Below are positions 1 through 11,721 of a stretch of DNA of 64,000 nucleotides, piece after piece. The DNA is from DATAES01 sp963802415 (GTDB lineage: Bacteria > Actinomycetota > Acidimicrobiia > Acidimicrobiales > JACDCH01), in assembly GCA_963802415.1 (NCBI GenBank), contig CAWDIH010000001.1, positions 1,984,001 through 2,048,000 of the forward strand. Direction: 5' to 3'. A program made the position numbers and the translations under genes. Positions within the stretch are counted from its first letter, which is position 1. Each line of letters opens with the position of its first letter. A model generated the notes under the pieces. It did no database searches. It saw only the letters and a program-made list of their open reading frames with translations, and had not been told where the DNA came from.

Positions 1-221
1 TGACAGGAGGCCAGAAGGCCTGCGACCACTACTTCACTCCCTCGTCGGTAACGCCAACCAGCGCGAGGGCGGGGTGACCCGCTACCCACCACTCCGCGTT
101 CGCTGGAAGATCGTCCCTCGAGTCGTCGTCGTCAACCTTCGACACCGACACGGACAAGATCATCGGCATGTGCTAGCAGGTCTCAGACACCTCACTGCGC
201 GATCGGAGGATCCGACGCACT

Positions 222-320
222 GTGATACTTCATGCCCTGATCTCGTACGTGTTCGGCGTCGTGATCATCGCTATCGGCGTCAACATCGTCGCCCGGGTTC
301 AGGTAGCTCCCAGATGGTGA
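222..320 (+). CDS. possible small single-pass membrane protein (32 aa)
   Basis: A GTG-initiated reading frame of 32 codons sits 11 bases behind a good Shine-Dalgarno sequence (GGAGGA, 205-210). The peptide is hydrophobic in the middle (ISYVFGVVIIAIGVNIVA) with a basic tail (ARVQVAPRW), the shape of one membrane-spanning helix with the C-terminus inside. No family is recognised and no neighbour explains it, because the next 770 bases hold no clear gene. The ribosome binding site and membrane-like composition argue for it; the short length argues against. It could be chance, or the end of a disrupted gene. Confidence 0.3.
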   Translation: MILHALISYVFGVVIIAIGVNIVARVQVAPRW

Positions 321-1088
321 TTCTCGAACCGCCAGGCTTCCGTGGGTTTATCCCTGATCAACAGGCGATTTGACCGAGGTGAGTTGAACGACCGGTGGAG
401 AACGGCTCGTGAGCTCGTTCCAACCGGGCGTGGCCACCTCGTGCTTGATGTCGTTGCGGCCCTGCCCGTCCAGGTCTCGAATCTCGGCCTACTCCCCGAA
501 GGCGACCTTCGCACTCTCGCATCGGTGCGGGTTGGCCACGGTGACGCAGTGGTCCAACGTCTGATCACCGACTTCGACGTTCGTGATCCCCCTGCTCTGG
601 TCGCGGTGGTGGAGGAACGCTGGTCATCACAGGAGTTAGTTGGGGCGTCCGTCGACGAGGTCCATCGACGTGTCGACGAGGTGTCCCTCCGGCGCCATGC
701 GTTGAGGAGTGATCGGCGGGCGTGGACGTTGAATCCATTGACGTGGCCGCTGTAGCCGCCGAATTCGCGCACGACGTCGACGCCAATGAGGTCGCGGTCG
801 TCGAGCCTCGGGCTATTGCTGACCGGAAGCACGGTGAGCCTGTGCGGAACAGCCTGAGCCTGTCGGGAAGCGAGCACGTCGCCTCGCGGCGGCGGAAGCG
901 CACTTCGCAACCGTGAGCGGACGTACCTGGGGAGATGACGAAGACCCGCCCGCGGTGTGGCCCCCACCGTCGACGTCAGCCTCCCCACCACCTCTGTCGC
1001 CCTGACCGACGAGTACGCGCCACCGCCGCGTCGTCGCAAGGCGGCGCGTACGAGGGCTGGATGCGACACGGGCGAGCCATAAGGATCG
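321..1088. other. stretch without a gene I can support
   Basis: Both strands contain medium-length open frames with fairly high third-position GC, including a rightward frame at 342-755 and a leftward frame through about 640-900. None shows a recognisable motif, and all overlap one another. Given how often frames break elsewhere here, a disrupted gene could be present. Nothing can be assigned. Confidence 0.4.
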
Positions 1089-4000
1089 GTGGTGGTGTTG
1101 TACCTGCATCGCTCCGAACGGGCCGACGTCCTCGTCGACGCGCTGGCGGAGTCGTTGAGCGAGCCGCTCCCGGATCCGTTGCAGGCGGAGGTGGTGTCGG
1201 TGCCCACCCGTGGGGTGGAACGGTGGCTGACACAGCGGCTCTCGCACCGGCTCGGGCACGAGCGGTCGCAGCAGGGGCGGCCGACGGCGTGTGCGCCAAT
1301 CTCGACTTCCCGTTCCCGGGTCGGCTGGTCGGCGACGCGATGGGCGCGGCATGCGGGATCGACCGCGACAGCGACCCGTGGCGCCCGGAGCGGGCGGTGT
1401 GGCCACTGCTCGATGTTCTCGACCGGCTGCATCGGCGAGTCGTGGTTGCTGCGGTGAACGGCCATCTCGGTGTGGGCCCGACGGCACGCCCGATGAGGTT
1501 CGGCGGTTGAGGCGGTTCAGCACCGCCCGTCACGTGGCCGACCTGTTCGACCGCTACGCCGTGCACCGACCCGCAGATGGTCCGCGCGTGGGCGTGCGGC
1601 GACGACGTCACAGCGTCAGGCGCCGCGCTGTCCGAAGCGAGCCGCTGGCAGGCGGAGTTGTGGCGGCGGCTTCGGGCCGAGATCGGCACCGACAGTCCGG
1701 CGGAGCGCTTGGAGACGGCATGCGAGCGGCTCGGCGGCCGAACCCGAGTTGGTGGATCTGCCCGAGCGGCTTTCGGTCTTCGGGTTGACCCGCCTGCCGT
1801 CGAGCTATCTCGATGTGCTCCAAGCGCTCTCCGAGCGGCGCGATGTGCACCTCTATCTCCTGCATCCATCGGCGGCGCTGTGGGACGAAGGCATCTGAAG
1901 ACAGGCGACGAATCCGCTGTTGCGCTCATGGGGTCGCGATGCGCACGAGATGCAGATCGTCATCACAGAGCCGCGTCACGAAGGTGCGTTCGACGAAGCT
2001 AGACCGCTCGACGAGCCCGCCCCGGCGACGCTGCTGCAGCGGATCCAGAAGGCGGTGCGTGACGACCCATCGCCGATCCCGGACGCGGCGCTCGACCCGT
2101 ACGACCGCAGCCTCCAGGTCCACGCTTGCCACGGCCGAGCCCGGCAGGTCGAGGTGGTGCGCGACGCGATCCTCCACCTCCTGGCCGATGACCCGACGCT
2201 CGAGCCCCGCGACGTCATTGTGATGTGTCCCGACATCGAGACGTTCGCACCACTCATCCATGCAACCTTCGGCGCCGTCGCGGACGACGACGGTGACGAC
2301 GCGCGCCAGCCGCACCGATCTCCGGGTGCGGCTGGCCGACCGGTCGTTGCGCCAGACGAATCCGGTCCTCGGTGCCCTCTCCGCCTTGCTCGTGCTCGCC
2401 GATGCCCGCGTGACGGCTACCAGGTGCTCGACTTCGCCGGGCGCGACCCGGTGCGTCGCCGGTTCAATCTCGACGACGACGACCTCGCCCGCCTCAAGGA
2501 GTGGATCGTCGACACCGGCATCCGCTGGGGGCTCGACGGCCCCCACCGCGCACCGTTCAAGCTCGACCGGTTGGTGCTGAACACATGGAAGGCGGGCCTC
2601 GACCGCGTGCTTATCGGCGTGGCGATGGCGGAGGAAGACCAGCGACTGGTGGCCGGCGTCCTTCCCCTCGACGACGCCGATAGCGGTGCCATCGATCTCG
2701 CCGGTCGCTTCGCAGAGCTCGTCGACCGCATCCACGCCGCCGTCCTCGCGCTGCGCGGACCCATGACCGTGGCGCAGTGGACCGACACGATCGGCGACGC
2801 CATGCGCTCGCTCGACCTCATGGTGGGAGCGGGACACTTGGCAGACGGCGCAGCTCCACCGCCTCCTCGACGACCTCGTCGACGAGGCGTCTGTCGACGG
2901 CGTCGCCCCCGACGTCGAACTCGAACTCGCCGAGCTGCGGACGCTGCTCGCCGACCGGCTGCGAGGGCGGCCGACACGGGCGAACTTCCGCACCGGCCAC
3001 CTCACCGTGTGCACGCTCGTGCCCATGCGCTCGGTGCCGCACCGGGTGGTCGTCCTCCTCGGCCTCGACGACGACGTCTTCCCCCGCAAGACGGAGCGGG
3101 ACGGCGACGACCTCGTCGCCGCCGAGCCGATGGTCGGCGACGGCGACGGCCGCAGTGAGGACCGCCAGCTCCTCCTCGACGCAGTGCTCGCCGCAACCGC
3201 CCGCCTCGTCATCACCTACAGCGGGAACGACGAACGGACCAACGCGCCGCTGCCGCCGGCCGTGCCGGTGGGCGAGCTGCTCGACCTCGTCGACGCCACA
3301 GTGCGCGTGGAATCGGACGACGGGACGGCGGCCCGTGACCGCATCGTCGTGCACCACCCGCTGCAACCCTTCGATCCCCGCAACTTTGCGTCCGGGCGAG
3401 CTCGGCATCGACGAGCCATGGAGCTTCGACGCCAGTCAGCTTCGACGGTGCCCAGGCGCTGCTTCGCGATCGAATCGCCGACGCCGAGTTTCCTCGCCGG
3501 TCCGCTGCCGCCCCCAACGCCGGAGCCCGTACTCGAGCTCGACTCGCTCATCCGCTTCGTGCAGCACCCGGTCAAGGCGTTCCTGCGCCAGCGCCTCGGG
3601 GTGTCGCTCGCGGACTTCGTCGAGGAGCTCGACGACGCCATCTCCGTCGAACTCGATGGTCTCGGGCGGTGGGGAGTGGGCGACCGCGTCCTGAGCGGCC
3701 CGGCTTTCCGGCGCATCGTCCGAGGCGTGCGTGACCGCGGCGCGAGCCAGGGGCGAGCTGCCTCCCGGCAAGCTGGCAGACCGAGTGCTCGACGACGTCA
3801 CCGCGAACCGTCGACGCCATAGTCGCCGCAACTCGCGCCGCCACCGGTGGTAACGACGTCGACTCCGTCGAGGTCTCGGTCGCGCTCGACGACGGCCGGC
3901 TCCTGGTTGGCACCGTGCCGGGCGTCGTGGGCAGGGTCGCCGTCGCCGCGACCTACAGCCGGGTCGGGGCCAAGCACCGCCTTGCGGCGTGGGTCCGGTT

Positions 4001-4424
4001 CCTCGCTCTCAACGGAAATACGACCGAGTCGCCATTCGACGCCGTGACGGTAGGACGGGCACGCTCGGAGGCCTGGCGCAAGACGGTGACGGTGTCGCGT
4101 TTCAGCTTGCTTGCCGGCGCCGACGTCCGTGGGCATCTGCACGATCTCGTCTCCCTCTACGACGAGGGGATGCGCCTGCCGCTGCCGCTGTACTGCGCGA
4201 GCTCCGCCGCTTACGCCGCGGCCGACGCCGCGGGAAGAAACGGGTTCGTCGCCGCCGAGCACGAATGGGCATCGGGGCGATTCGACGGCGAGGGCCGCGA
4301 CCCGGAACACGTCCTCGTCCTCGGAGGTGAGGTCCCCTTCGACGATCTCGACGGATCGTTCAAGCGAAACGCCCAGCGACTCTGGGACGGGCCGTTGGCG
4401 GTCGAGCAGGTGGAGGACCGGTGA
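1089..4424 (+). CDS. recC: RecC subunit of exonuclease V (RecBCD), reading frame repeatedly broken
   Basis: RecC is the large structural subunit of RecBCD helicase-nuclease; it scans for Chi and pairs with RecB in double-strand break repair. The start (GTG at 1089) opens with LYLHRSERADVLVDAL and PTRGVERWLTQRLSHRLG, the usual RecC N-terminus. Later landmarks are YDRSLQVHACHGRARQVEV (about 2100), RDVIVMCPDIETFAPLI (about 2215) and RSVPHRVVVLLGLDDDVFPR (about 3030). The C-terminus runs in one frame from about 3830 to the stop. The total span, about 1110 codons, is the normal RecC length, yet at least ten frame changes are needed to follow it. The stop overlaps the recB start by four bases (GTGA), so this is one operon. 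I read the frame changes as sequence errors, since recB and recD have few; true decay cannot be excluded. Confidence 0.85.
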
Positions 4425-7400
4425 CGTCGAGCCCGGAGCCGCGGCCGTTCGACGTGTGCGGCCCGCTGCCGTCGGGTGTGGTCGTGCTCGAGGCCAGCGC
4501 CGGCACGGGCAAGACCTTCACGATCGCCGCGCTGGCGACGCGCTACGTGGCCGAGGGCGTGGTGACCCTCGATCAGATGCTGCTGGTCACGTTCACCCGC
4601 ATGGCGACCGGCGAGTTGCGCCAGCGCGTGCGCGAACGGTTGCTGTCCGCGGAGCGGGGACTCACCGCGGCGCTGACGGGCGTCGATCCCGACCCCGGCG
4701 ACGACGTGCTCGTTCTGCTCGCCGACGCAGCGGAGGACCAAGTCCGCAGGCGGCGGAACCGGCTGCGGGACGCGCTCGCGGGCTTCGACGCAGCCACCAT
4801 TGACACCACCCACGCCTTCTGCCAGCGGGTGCTGCGCGGACTCGGCGTGACGGGTGACGCTGACCCCGACGCCACATTCGTCGAGGAGTCGACCGAGCTG
4901 ATCGACGACGTCGTCACCGACTTCTACCTCCGCAAGTTCGCGTCGTCCGGCGATCCACGGTTCACCATCGACGAAGCCCGGCGAATCGCGAAGAGGGTTG
5001 TCGCAAACAGTGACGCCGCGCTGGTGTCGTTCGACGGTGATCCCGAAGACCTGCGTCGACAATTCGCCGAACGCGTCCGCGCCGAGGTCGAGCGCCGGCG
5101 ACGGCTGTGGGGTCTGCTGACCTTCGACGATCTCCTCACTCGCCTGCAGTCCACGCTGGAGGACGAGACTCGCGGCGAACTGGCGTGCCAGCGGTTGCGG
5201 GAGCGCTACCGCGTCGCGCTTGTCGACGAGTTCCAGGACACTGACCCGATCCAGTGGGACATCCTGCGGCGGGCGTTCGTGGAGGGCGGAACCGCGTCGA
5301 CGCTCGTGCTCATCGGGGACCCCAAGCAGGCCATCTATGCCTTCCGGGGCGCCGACGTGTACGCGTACCTCGACGCCGTCGCGGCAGCGGGAGAGCAGGC
5401 GACGCTGGGCGTCAACCACCGCAGCGACCAGGCCCTGATCGACGCCTACGACGGCCTGTTCGACGGGGCTCACCTCGGCCACGAGGGCATCACCTACCGC
5501 GTGGTGCGGGCCGCGTCGGGACCGGCGCGGCGGCTGCGGGACGCGCCGGTCGACTCGCCGCTACGGGTGCGGGTGCTGCGCCGCAGCGACGGGCTGGTCC
5601 GGCTTACCGCGAAGGGATTCCTGAGCGCGGCGGGTGCCCGGACAGTGGTCGCCGATGACGTCGCGGGCGACATTGTCCGGCTGCTCTCGTCGGACGCTGT
5701 GTATGAACTGCCGGACGGGTCGACCCCGATTCGCCCCGGCGACGTCGCCGTGCTCGTATCACGCAACGAGGACGCCCGGTCGGTGCGCGACGCACTACAG
5801 ATCGTGGGTGTGCCCGCGGTGCTTGCCGGCGGGGGCAGTGTGTTCGAAACCCGCGCCGCTGGCGAGTGGCTGCGCCTGCTGCAAGCGCTCGAACGGCCCG
5901 CCGCCTCGAATCCGGTCCGGGCGCTGGCGTTGACCGCCTTCGTCGGGTGGTCGCCCGCCCGGGTGGCGACGGCGTCCGACGCCGAGTGGGAGGACCTCCA
6001 CGCTCGGATGCACCGCTGGGCGGCGGTGCTGCGCCGGCGCGGGGTAGCCGCCGTCTACGAGACGGTGTCGAGGCGCGAGCAGCTCACCCGCCGCGTACTG
6101 GCGCTCCCCGATGGCGAACGCCACCTCACCGATCTCGCACACGTGGCCCAACTCCTGCACGGCGAGGTCATGGCCGAACAGCTCGGCGTCGACCGCGCTG
6201 GCAGCATGGCTCCGCGCCCGCATCGACGACGCGCCGGAGGAGGGCAGCGAGGACCGGACCCGCCGGCTCGAGTCCGACGCTGAGGCCGTCCAGGTCCTGA
6301 CTATCTACCGGAGCAAGGGCCTCGAGTTCCCGGTGGTGTACTGCCCGTATCTGTGGCACCCGGGCTGGATCGACGACAAGGACCCGCCCGTCTTCCACGA
6401 TTCGGACGAGGGAGACCGGCGTACGATCGACGTGAGCAGAGACCCGTGGTCGCGGACGCAGCACCGAGTCGAGGCTCGGGGCGAGGAGCTGCGACTGGCG
6501 TACGTCGCGCTGACTCGGGCCAAGTATCAAGCGGTGGCGTGGTGGGCCGCGACGTGGGACAGCCGCGACTCGAGCCTGTGCCGGCTGCTGTTCTTCCGCG
6601 ACGAGCACGGCGACGTGGCGTGGCAGGGTGACGCTCCACCCGAGGACGATGAAGCCGTCGACCGGTTTGAAGCGTTCAACGAGACCGCGCCCGGATGTGT
6701 GAGCGTTGAGCGGGTCGACGGCGGCGACGGCACTCGATGGACGGGCGAGGCGCGTACGGCGGGGGAACTGTCGGTGAGCACCTTCGATCGTTCGCTCGAT
6801 GACCTGTGGCGACGCACATCGTTCTCCGCGCTCACCTACGACGCGCACGAGGCCAGAGTGGCGAGTGAGGACGAGGAGCCGGTGGTCACCGACGAGGTTG
6901 CTCCGCCGCTGCTACCCGCGCCGGCTGACGATGAGTTGCGATCCGTTCCGCTACCGCTGGCCGCCATGCCCGCCGGAGCCGACGTCGGCACATTCGTCCA
7001 CGGCGTACTCGAGCGCTGCGACTTCGCGTCACATGACCTCGACGCTGCACTGTCGGAGGCGTTCACGGCGCAATCGGCTCGGTGGGCAGTCGACGTGGGC
7101 GACGCCGCTGTGTTCGTGCGTGGGCTGCGCGCCGCGTTGGAGACGCCGCTTGGTCCGTTACTCGGCGACGTGCGTCTGGGCGACATCGGCCGGGCGGACC
7201 GGGTCGATGAGCTCTCCTTCGAGCTGCCACTGGTCGGCGGCGACACTCCGTTGGGCACGCTTGAACTGGCGTCGCTCGCGGCGGTGCTGGAGGAGCATCT
7301 CACCGCGGGTGATCCAATGCGAACCTATGCGGCGCGGCTGCGCGAACCGGTGTTGCGTCACGAGGTGCGCGGTTACCTGACCGGCAGCCTCGACCTCGTG

Positions 7401-7769
7401 CTGCGCACGAACGAGGGCCGCTACGCGGTGGTCGACTACAAGACCAACTGGCTGGCGCCCCGCGACGAGCCGCTGACCGCGTGGCACTACCGGCCCGATG
7501 CACTCGTCGAGGCGATGCACCGGTCGCACTATCCGCTGCAGGCGCTGCTGTACACCGTCGCCCTCCACCGTTACCTGCGCTGGCGGGTGCCCGACTACAC
7601 ACCCCAGCGCCACCTCGCCGGCGTGTTGTACCTCTTCATTCGGGGGATGATCGGTCCCGACACGCCCGTGGTGGACGGCCGGCCGTGCGGCGTGTTCGCG
7701 TGGCGACCGCCCGAAAGCCTCGTAGAAGCGATGAGCGCTCTGTTCGACACGGGGCTCGTGCCGGCATGA
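4421..7769 (+). CDS. recB: RecB helicase-nuclease subunit of exonuclease V, one frameshift
   Basis: RecB is the 3'-5' SF1A helicase and nuclease of RecBCD. Helicase motifs are in order: Walker A EASAGTGKTFTIA (about residue 25), the DEFQDTDPIQW motif II (about 5225), LIGDPKQAIYAFRGAD (motif III), TIYRSKGLEFPVVY (motif V, about 6300) and LAYVALTRAKYQ (motif VI, about 6500). The C-terminal nuclease domain keeps GTFVHGVLE, GSLDLVL and VVDYKTNWL, with the Asp and Asp-x-Lys residues needed for metal-dependent cleavage, so it should be an active nuclease. Length is about 1115 codons, normal for the family. One frame change near 6195 separates the motif III and V regions. The GTG start overlaps recC by four bases, and the stop overlaps the recD ATG. 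Confidence 0.93.
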
Positions 7770-9639
7770 GCGTCGTCGAAGTTCCGGTCGACACCGACGA
7801 CAACGACGAGGTCGACGAGTTCGACGCCCGCATCGTCCGTTCGGCGGACGGTCTGTTGCGGGTGTTCAACGAAGCCGGCGTGTTTCACGCCGCGGACGTC
7901 CATGTCGCCCGACGGCTCGGCGAGCTCGCGGGCGAGCGCGACGACCGCGTGCTGCTGGCGGTGGCGCTCGCGGTGCGCAGTCCGCGCCTCGGCCACACGT
8001 GCACCGATCTCACCGCCGTCCGCGACCGCGTCATCGTCGAAGGAGATGCGCCGCTCGACGTGCCAGTCGTTGCCGTGGCCCGGGGTCGACGAATGGCTCG
8101 ACGCGGTGGCGGCGAGCGGGCTCGTCGTTGCTGGTTCTGCGGCCGAAGTCGCACCGCTGCGGCTGGACGGCAGCCGGCTCTACCTCGATCGGTACTGGCG
8201 GGAGGAGGGTCAGGTCGGCGACGACCTCCTCGACCGGGCGGCACGTTCGGTCGAGGAGATCGATGACGCGACGTTGGAAGACGGATTGGCGCGCTTGTTC
8301 GCGGACGACGCCGAGCAGCGACGGGCAGCCGCTGTCGCGATTCGAGGTCACCTGGGCGTCGTCGCCGGCGGCCCCGGAACCGGAAAGACGACCACGGTCG
8401 CCCGGATCCTTGCGCTGCTCTACGACCAGGCCCTCGCGGCCGACTCGCCGCCGCCGCTCGTCGCGATGGCGGCGCCGACGGGCAAGGCCGCCGCCCGCCT
8501 CGAGGAGGCTGTGCATGCCGAGGCGAGCCGGCTGTTCGACGCAGGCGACCTGCGGGAATGGCTGCTGTCGTTGTCCGCGTCAACATTGCACCGGTTACTC
8601 GGCTGGAAGCCGGGCAGCCATACTCGCTTCCGCCACGACCGCAACAACCGGTTGCCCTTCCAGGTGGTCGTCGTCGACGAGACGTCGATGGTGTCGCTGT
8701 CGCTCATGGCCCGGTTGCTGGAAGCCGTGCGGCCGACGGCTCGCCTCCTGCTCGTCGGCGATCCCGAGCAGCTCGCGTCGGTCGAAGCCGGCGCGGTGCT
8801 CGGTGATGTGGTCGGTCCCGCTTCTGACGGGGCGGCGGGCCCGGTCGCCGGGTCGATCGTTGTGCTCCGCCATACCTACCGGTTCGGAGGCGCCATCGCG
8901 CCGCTGGCTCAGGCCGTGCGCGATGGTGACGCGGCGGCGACACTCGAGGTGCTGCGGTCGGGACACGACGACGTCGTGTGGCTGGAAGACGGTGTTGATC
9001 TTGCCCCGGTCCGCGATGCGGTAGTGGCAGCGGGCTCGGCGCTCGCGGGCGCGGCGTCGGTGGGCGATGGACGTGCAGCCCTCGACGCGCTCGGCCGCTT
9101 TCGCTTGCTGTGCGCGCACCGGCGCGGGTCGTACGGCGTTTCGACATGGACGGCAACGATCGAGCGCTGGTTGGCAGAAGGAGTCGACGGCTTCGCTCCG
9201 ACCACTGGGTGGTATGCGGGGCAGCCCCTTCTCTTCACCGAGAACGACTACGGGCTGCGGCTCTACAACGGCGACACAGGCGTGGTGGTCACAGCCGCTG
9301 ACGGGTCGGGATTGCGGGCGGTGTTCGAGCGCCGTGGCGAGCTCGTCGAGCTCAGTCTCCACCGTCTCACCGCCGTGGACACCGTGTACGCCATGACCGT
9401 GCACAAGGCCCAGGGTTCGCAGTTCGACGAGGTGGCGCTTCTACTGCCCGACGAGAGCTCGCCGCGTACTGACTCGTGAGCTCCTGTACACGGGTATTAC
9501 TCGAACGCGCCGGCGCCTCATCGTGGTTGGGACCGAGGCGGCCGTCGCCCAAGCAGTGAGCCGACCGGTCGCGCGGGCGACGGGACTCCAGGACAGGTTG
9601 TGGCCGCACGGGCGCGACGACCCGTCGTCCGGGCTCTAG
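7766..9639 (+). CDS. recD: RecD helicase subunit of exonuclease V, two frameshifts
   Basis: RecD is the 5'-3' SF1B helicase of RecBCD. After an N-terminal domain (VFHAADVHVARRLGELAG) come Walker A VVAGGPGTGKTTTVARI (about 8365), APTGKAAARLEEAV, STLHRLLGWKPG, the VVVDETSMVSLSLMARLL motif II, LLLVGDPEQLASVEAGAVLG, and near the end AMTVHKAQGSQFDEVALLLP. The frame breaks near 8080 and again near 9470. After the second break the sequence continues as LTRELLYTGITRTRRRLIVVG, the conserved final helicase motif, and stops at 9639. About 624 codons, the usual size. The ATG lies inside the recB stop (ATGA), so the three subunits are translationally coupled. Confidence 0.92.
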
Positions 9640-10190
9640 GTTCGCTGAAGCAGGGGCCACCGAGGCGGGTCGATGCCCTTGTCCGCCGCAAACTCGGCCC
9701 ACGTCAAGCGCGACGTCGGCTCGTCGACGCCGGGTTGCGCCCAGTAGGAAACGGTGTCGTTGTAGTCCCAGTAGCCCGTCGCCTCGCCGAAGCTCAGCTT
9801 CAGGGCGCCTTGTGCGGCGAGCCGGCCGAGGACGCCGGCGATGAAGGCCGAGGCGGTGTACGCCTTCGGCAGCGATCGCGCGGTGTCCGTACGTGTCGAC
9901 GAGCTGGCGATATTGGTTCGGGTGCGCGGTGCCGTAGCGGTACTCGACAATCCCGTACTCCCCGAACGTCTTCGGATCCTGAACGCATTGCGGCAGGCCG
10001 TCGCACAGGCCGAGATCGGCGGCCAGACCCGACGGGTACGACGCGAGCTCGTTGTCGGTCGTGACCTCGAAGACGTAGAGATCGTGTGGTCCCCTACAGA
10101 TGAATTGCCATGCGCCGCCCGGCAGGGCAACGGGGGAGTCCAGATGATCTTGGCTCGCACACAACGGGCATACCGCGACGGCGGAGGCAC
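9636..10190 (-). CDS. conserved actinobacterial protein of unknown function, frameshifted
   Basis: A protein of roughly 180 residues, convergent with recD and sharing its last four bases. The N-terminal part reads CPLC, then GGAWQFICRGPHDLYVFEV and FGEYGIVEYRYG. The C-terminal part reads YTASAFIAGVLGRLAAQG, GEATGYWDYNDTVSYWA and RLTWAEFAADKGID. The GTG start at 10190 is followed almost at once by a frame change, with another near 9880. The N-terminal Cys-x-x-Cys plus a third Cys could bind metal; that is inference. The C-terminal pattern, an alpha-helical stretch followed by GYWDYN, recalls small actinobacterial hypothetical proteins, but I know no function. It lies 40 bases downstream of the ADP-ribosylglycohydrolase gene on the same strand, so co-expression is likely. 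Confidence 0.6.
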   Translation of the reverse strand: MPPPSRYARCVRAKIIWTPPLPCRAAHGNSSVGDHTISTSSRSRPTTSSRRTRRVWPPISACATACRNAFRIRRRSGSTGLSSTATAPRTRTNIASSSTRTDTARSLPKAYTASAFIAGVLGRLAAQGALKLSFGEATGYWDYNDTVSYWAQPGVDEPTSRLTWAEFAADKGIDPPRWPLLQRT

Positions 10191-10230
10191 GGTGAGATCT
10201 TGTCAGGGCAAGAGCCGGTGCCGCTGGCGA

Positions 10231-11698
10231 TCAACGCAGGCGAGTGACGGCGTCGACGAGGAACGGTTGTGGTGTTTCGCCGAATGCCTCGGCCGCTTCG
10301 GACAGCGCGTCCTTTGGGGCCGCTCCCGTGCCGAGTACGAGATCACGCGGCCGCGACGGCCGGCGTTCGATTCTGGGCGGCCACGCAGTGCACGAAGGAA
10401 AAGCGTCCGGCGGCGACGTCGCGCTCGAGGGCGTCGGCCAGGTCAGAGAGCACAAAGGCGAGATTGGGATTGTCGTCGCGATCGGTGTCCAACAGACCGA
10501 TGACGTGGTGGTCGCGATCCGATGGGACGTCGGCAGTGCCCATGCGGCACAACGAGTAGACGACCTCGACGTCGTCGTCGAGGGCGGCACCGAGTGCGGC
10601 GGCGTTGCCGAACATGACGTGTGCGAGTTCGGCACGCAGGGGCGTGTCGCCATAATTGACCGTGTAGTACGGGATCAGCCGCTCGACCCCCGGCCACCCT
10701 TGGCTGTCGGGCTTGCCGCCTCGCGCCGCGAGACGGGCCATCGCGTCGACGTCGGCGACCCGAAGAGGTGGTTCGCGGTAGGTGCGCCGGCCGTGCAACA
10801 CGCGGCGCCAGGACAACGGGATGGCGGTTGCGCCCCACCGAGCCCCGAGGAGGCTGCCGGCGATGGCGGCCACGGTGTCGGTGTCGCCACCGCAGCGGAC
10901 TGCTGTCTCCAGTGAGTGCTGAAGGTGGCGGCACGGCTCGCGGTCAGGGACAGGGGTGTGGACGATGGCCGAGAGCGCGGCTTGGAACGCGTGGACGACC
11001 CACCCGTTGTTCTCGAAGGCGATGGGCGGATCGGCGACTGCTTCGTCGATGAGGTCGGACCATCGGGCTTGCCGATCGTCAGGAACAAGGTCGAGGCCTT
11101 GTCGCACGGCGTGCACCCAGTCGAAAGGTGCATCCGGTGGAGCGGTCCGTATTGCGGTGTCGACGGCGAGCGACCACAGGACGCACGCGTCCTGGCAGTC
11201 GGCATGGGGGTGGGTGAGCGCGGACACGTCAGCGGCGAGGGAGGCGATCGCAGGTCGATCGCCGAGGTGGGCGAGAGCGACCGGTCCCGTCCGCATCAGG
11301 CTGCCGTTCCCGGCGGCGTCTCGATCCGACGCTTGGTATGACGCCGCGGCCTCGATCAACGGACCGGGCTTCGACAACACGCCGCGTGTCTGGCTGCCGA
11401 CGTCGGCCGGCCCGCTGTCGAACCAGGCGCGGAACCCGGACTCGATCAGCTCGAGTGACGTGTTGCCGGCCGCCAGCGGCGTCAGCACCGCGGCCGACAT
11501 CTGCGTGTCGTCGGTCCACTCACCCGGCGCAAACTGGAACGCGCCGCCGCCTTTCATCTCCACTGCGGTGTCCGCCGACAGTGGGGGGCCGAACTCGTAA
11601 CCGGCGCCGAGAGCATCGCCCGCAGCCGCCGCGAGGACGGTCCCCGCACAGCGGTCAGCCTGCACTGCTGCGGTCGGCAGGCCGGCGGTCACTGTCAC
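10231..11698 (-). CDS. ADP-ribosylglycohydrolase fused to a HCx5R cysteine phosphatase domain
   Basis: Residues 1 to about 330 form an ADP-ribosylglycohydrolase (DraG/ARH) domain: AGTVLAAAAGDALGAGYEFG near the start, WTDDTQMSAAVL with the metal-binding Thr-Asp-Asp, GNGSLMRTGPVAL, and the second metal site GGDTDTVAAIAGSLLGA. Such enzymes remove ADP-ribose from protein or small-molecule substrates. A linker, then PYYTVNYGDTPLRAEL, leads into a second domain of about 140 residues with FVHCVAAQNRTPAVAA, the Cys-x5-Arg loop of dual-specificity/tyrosine phosphatases. The frame changes right after this loop (near 10365) and continues as ARDLVLGTGAAPKDALSEAAE to the stop at 10231. The start is GTG at 11698 or 11692. 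It is divergent from the beta-lactamase-fold gene at only about 23 bases. The domain fusion and ARPP-1 nearby suggest a pathway handling ADP-ribosylated phospho-compounds (inference). Confidence 0.85.
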
Positions 11699-11721
11699 AG
11701 CCTGGCAGTACGTTGCGAACG

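Noticed and set aside
299..1465. Long leftward open frame over the start of recC
   Set aside because: It is antisense to the clear RecC N-terminus, rich in Arg/Ser/Pro, and has no motif; a typical mirror frame of GC-rich DNA.
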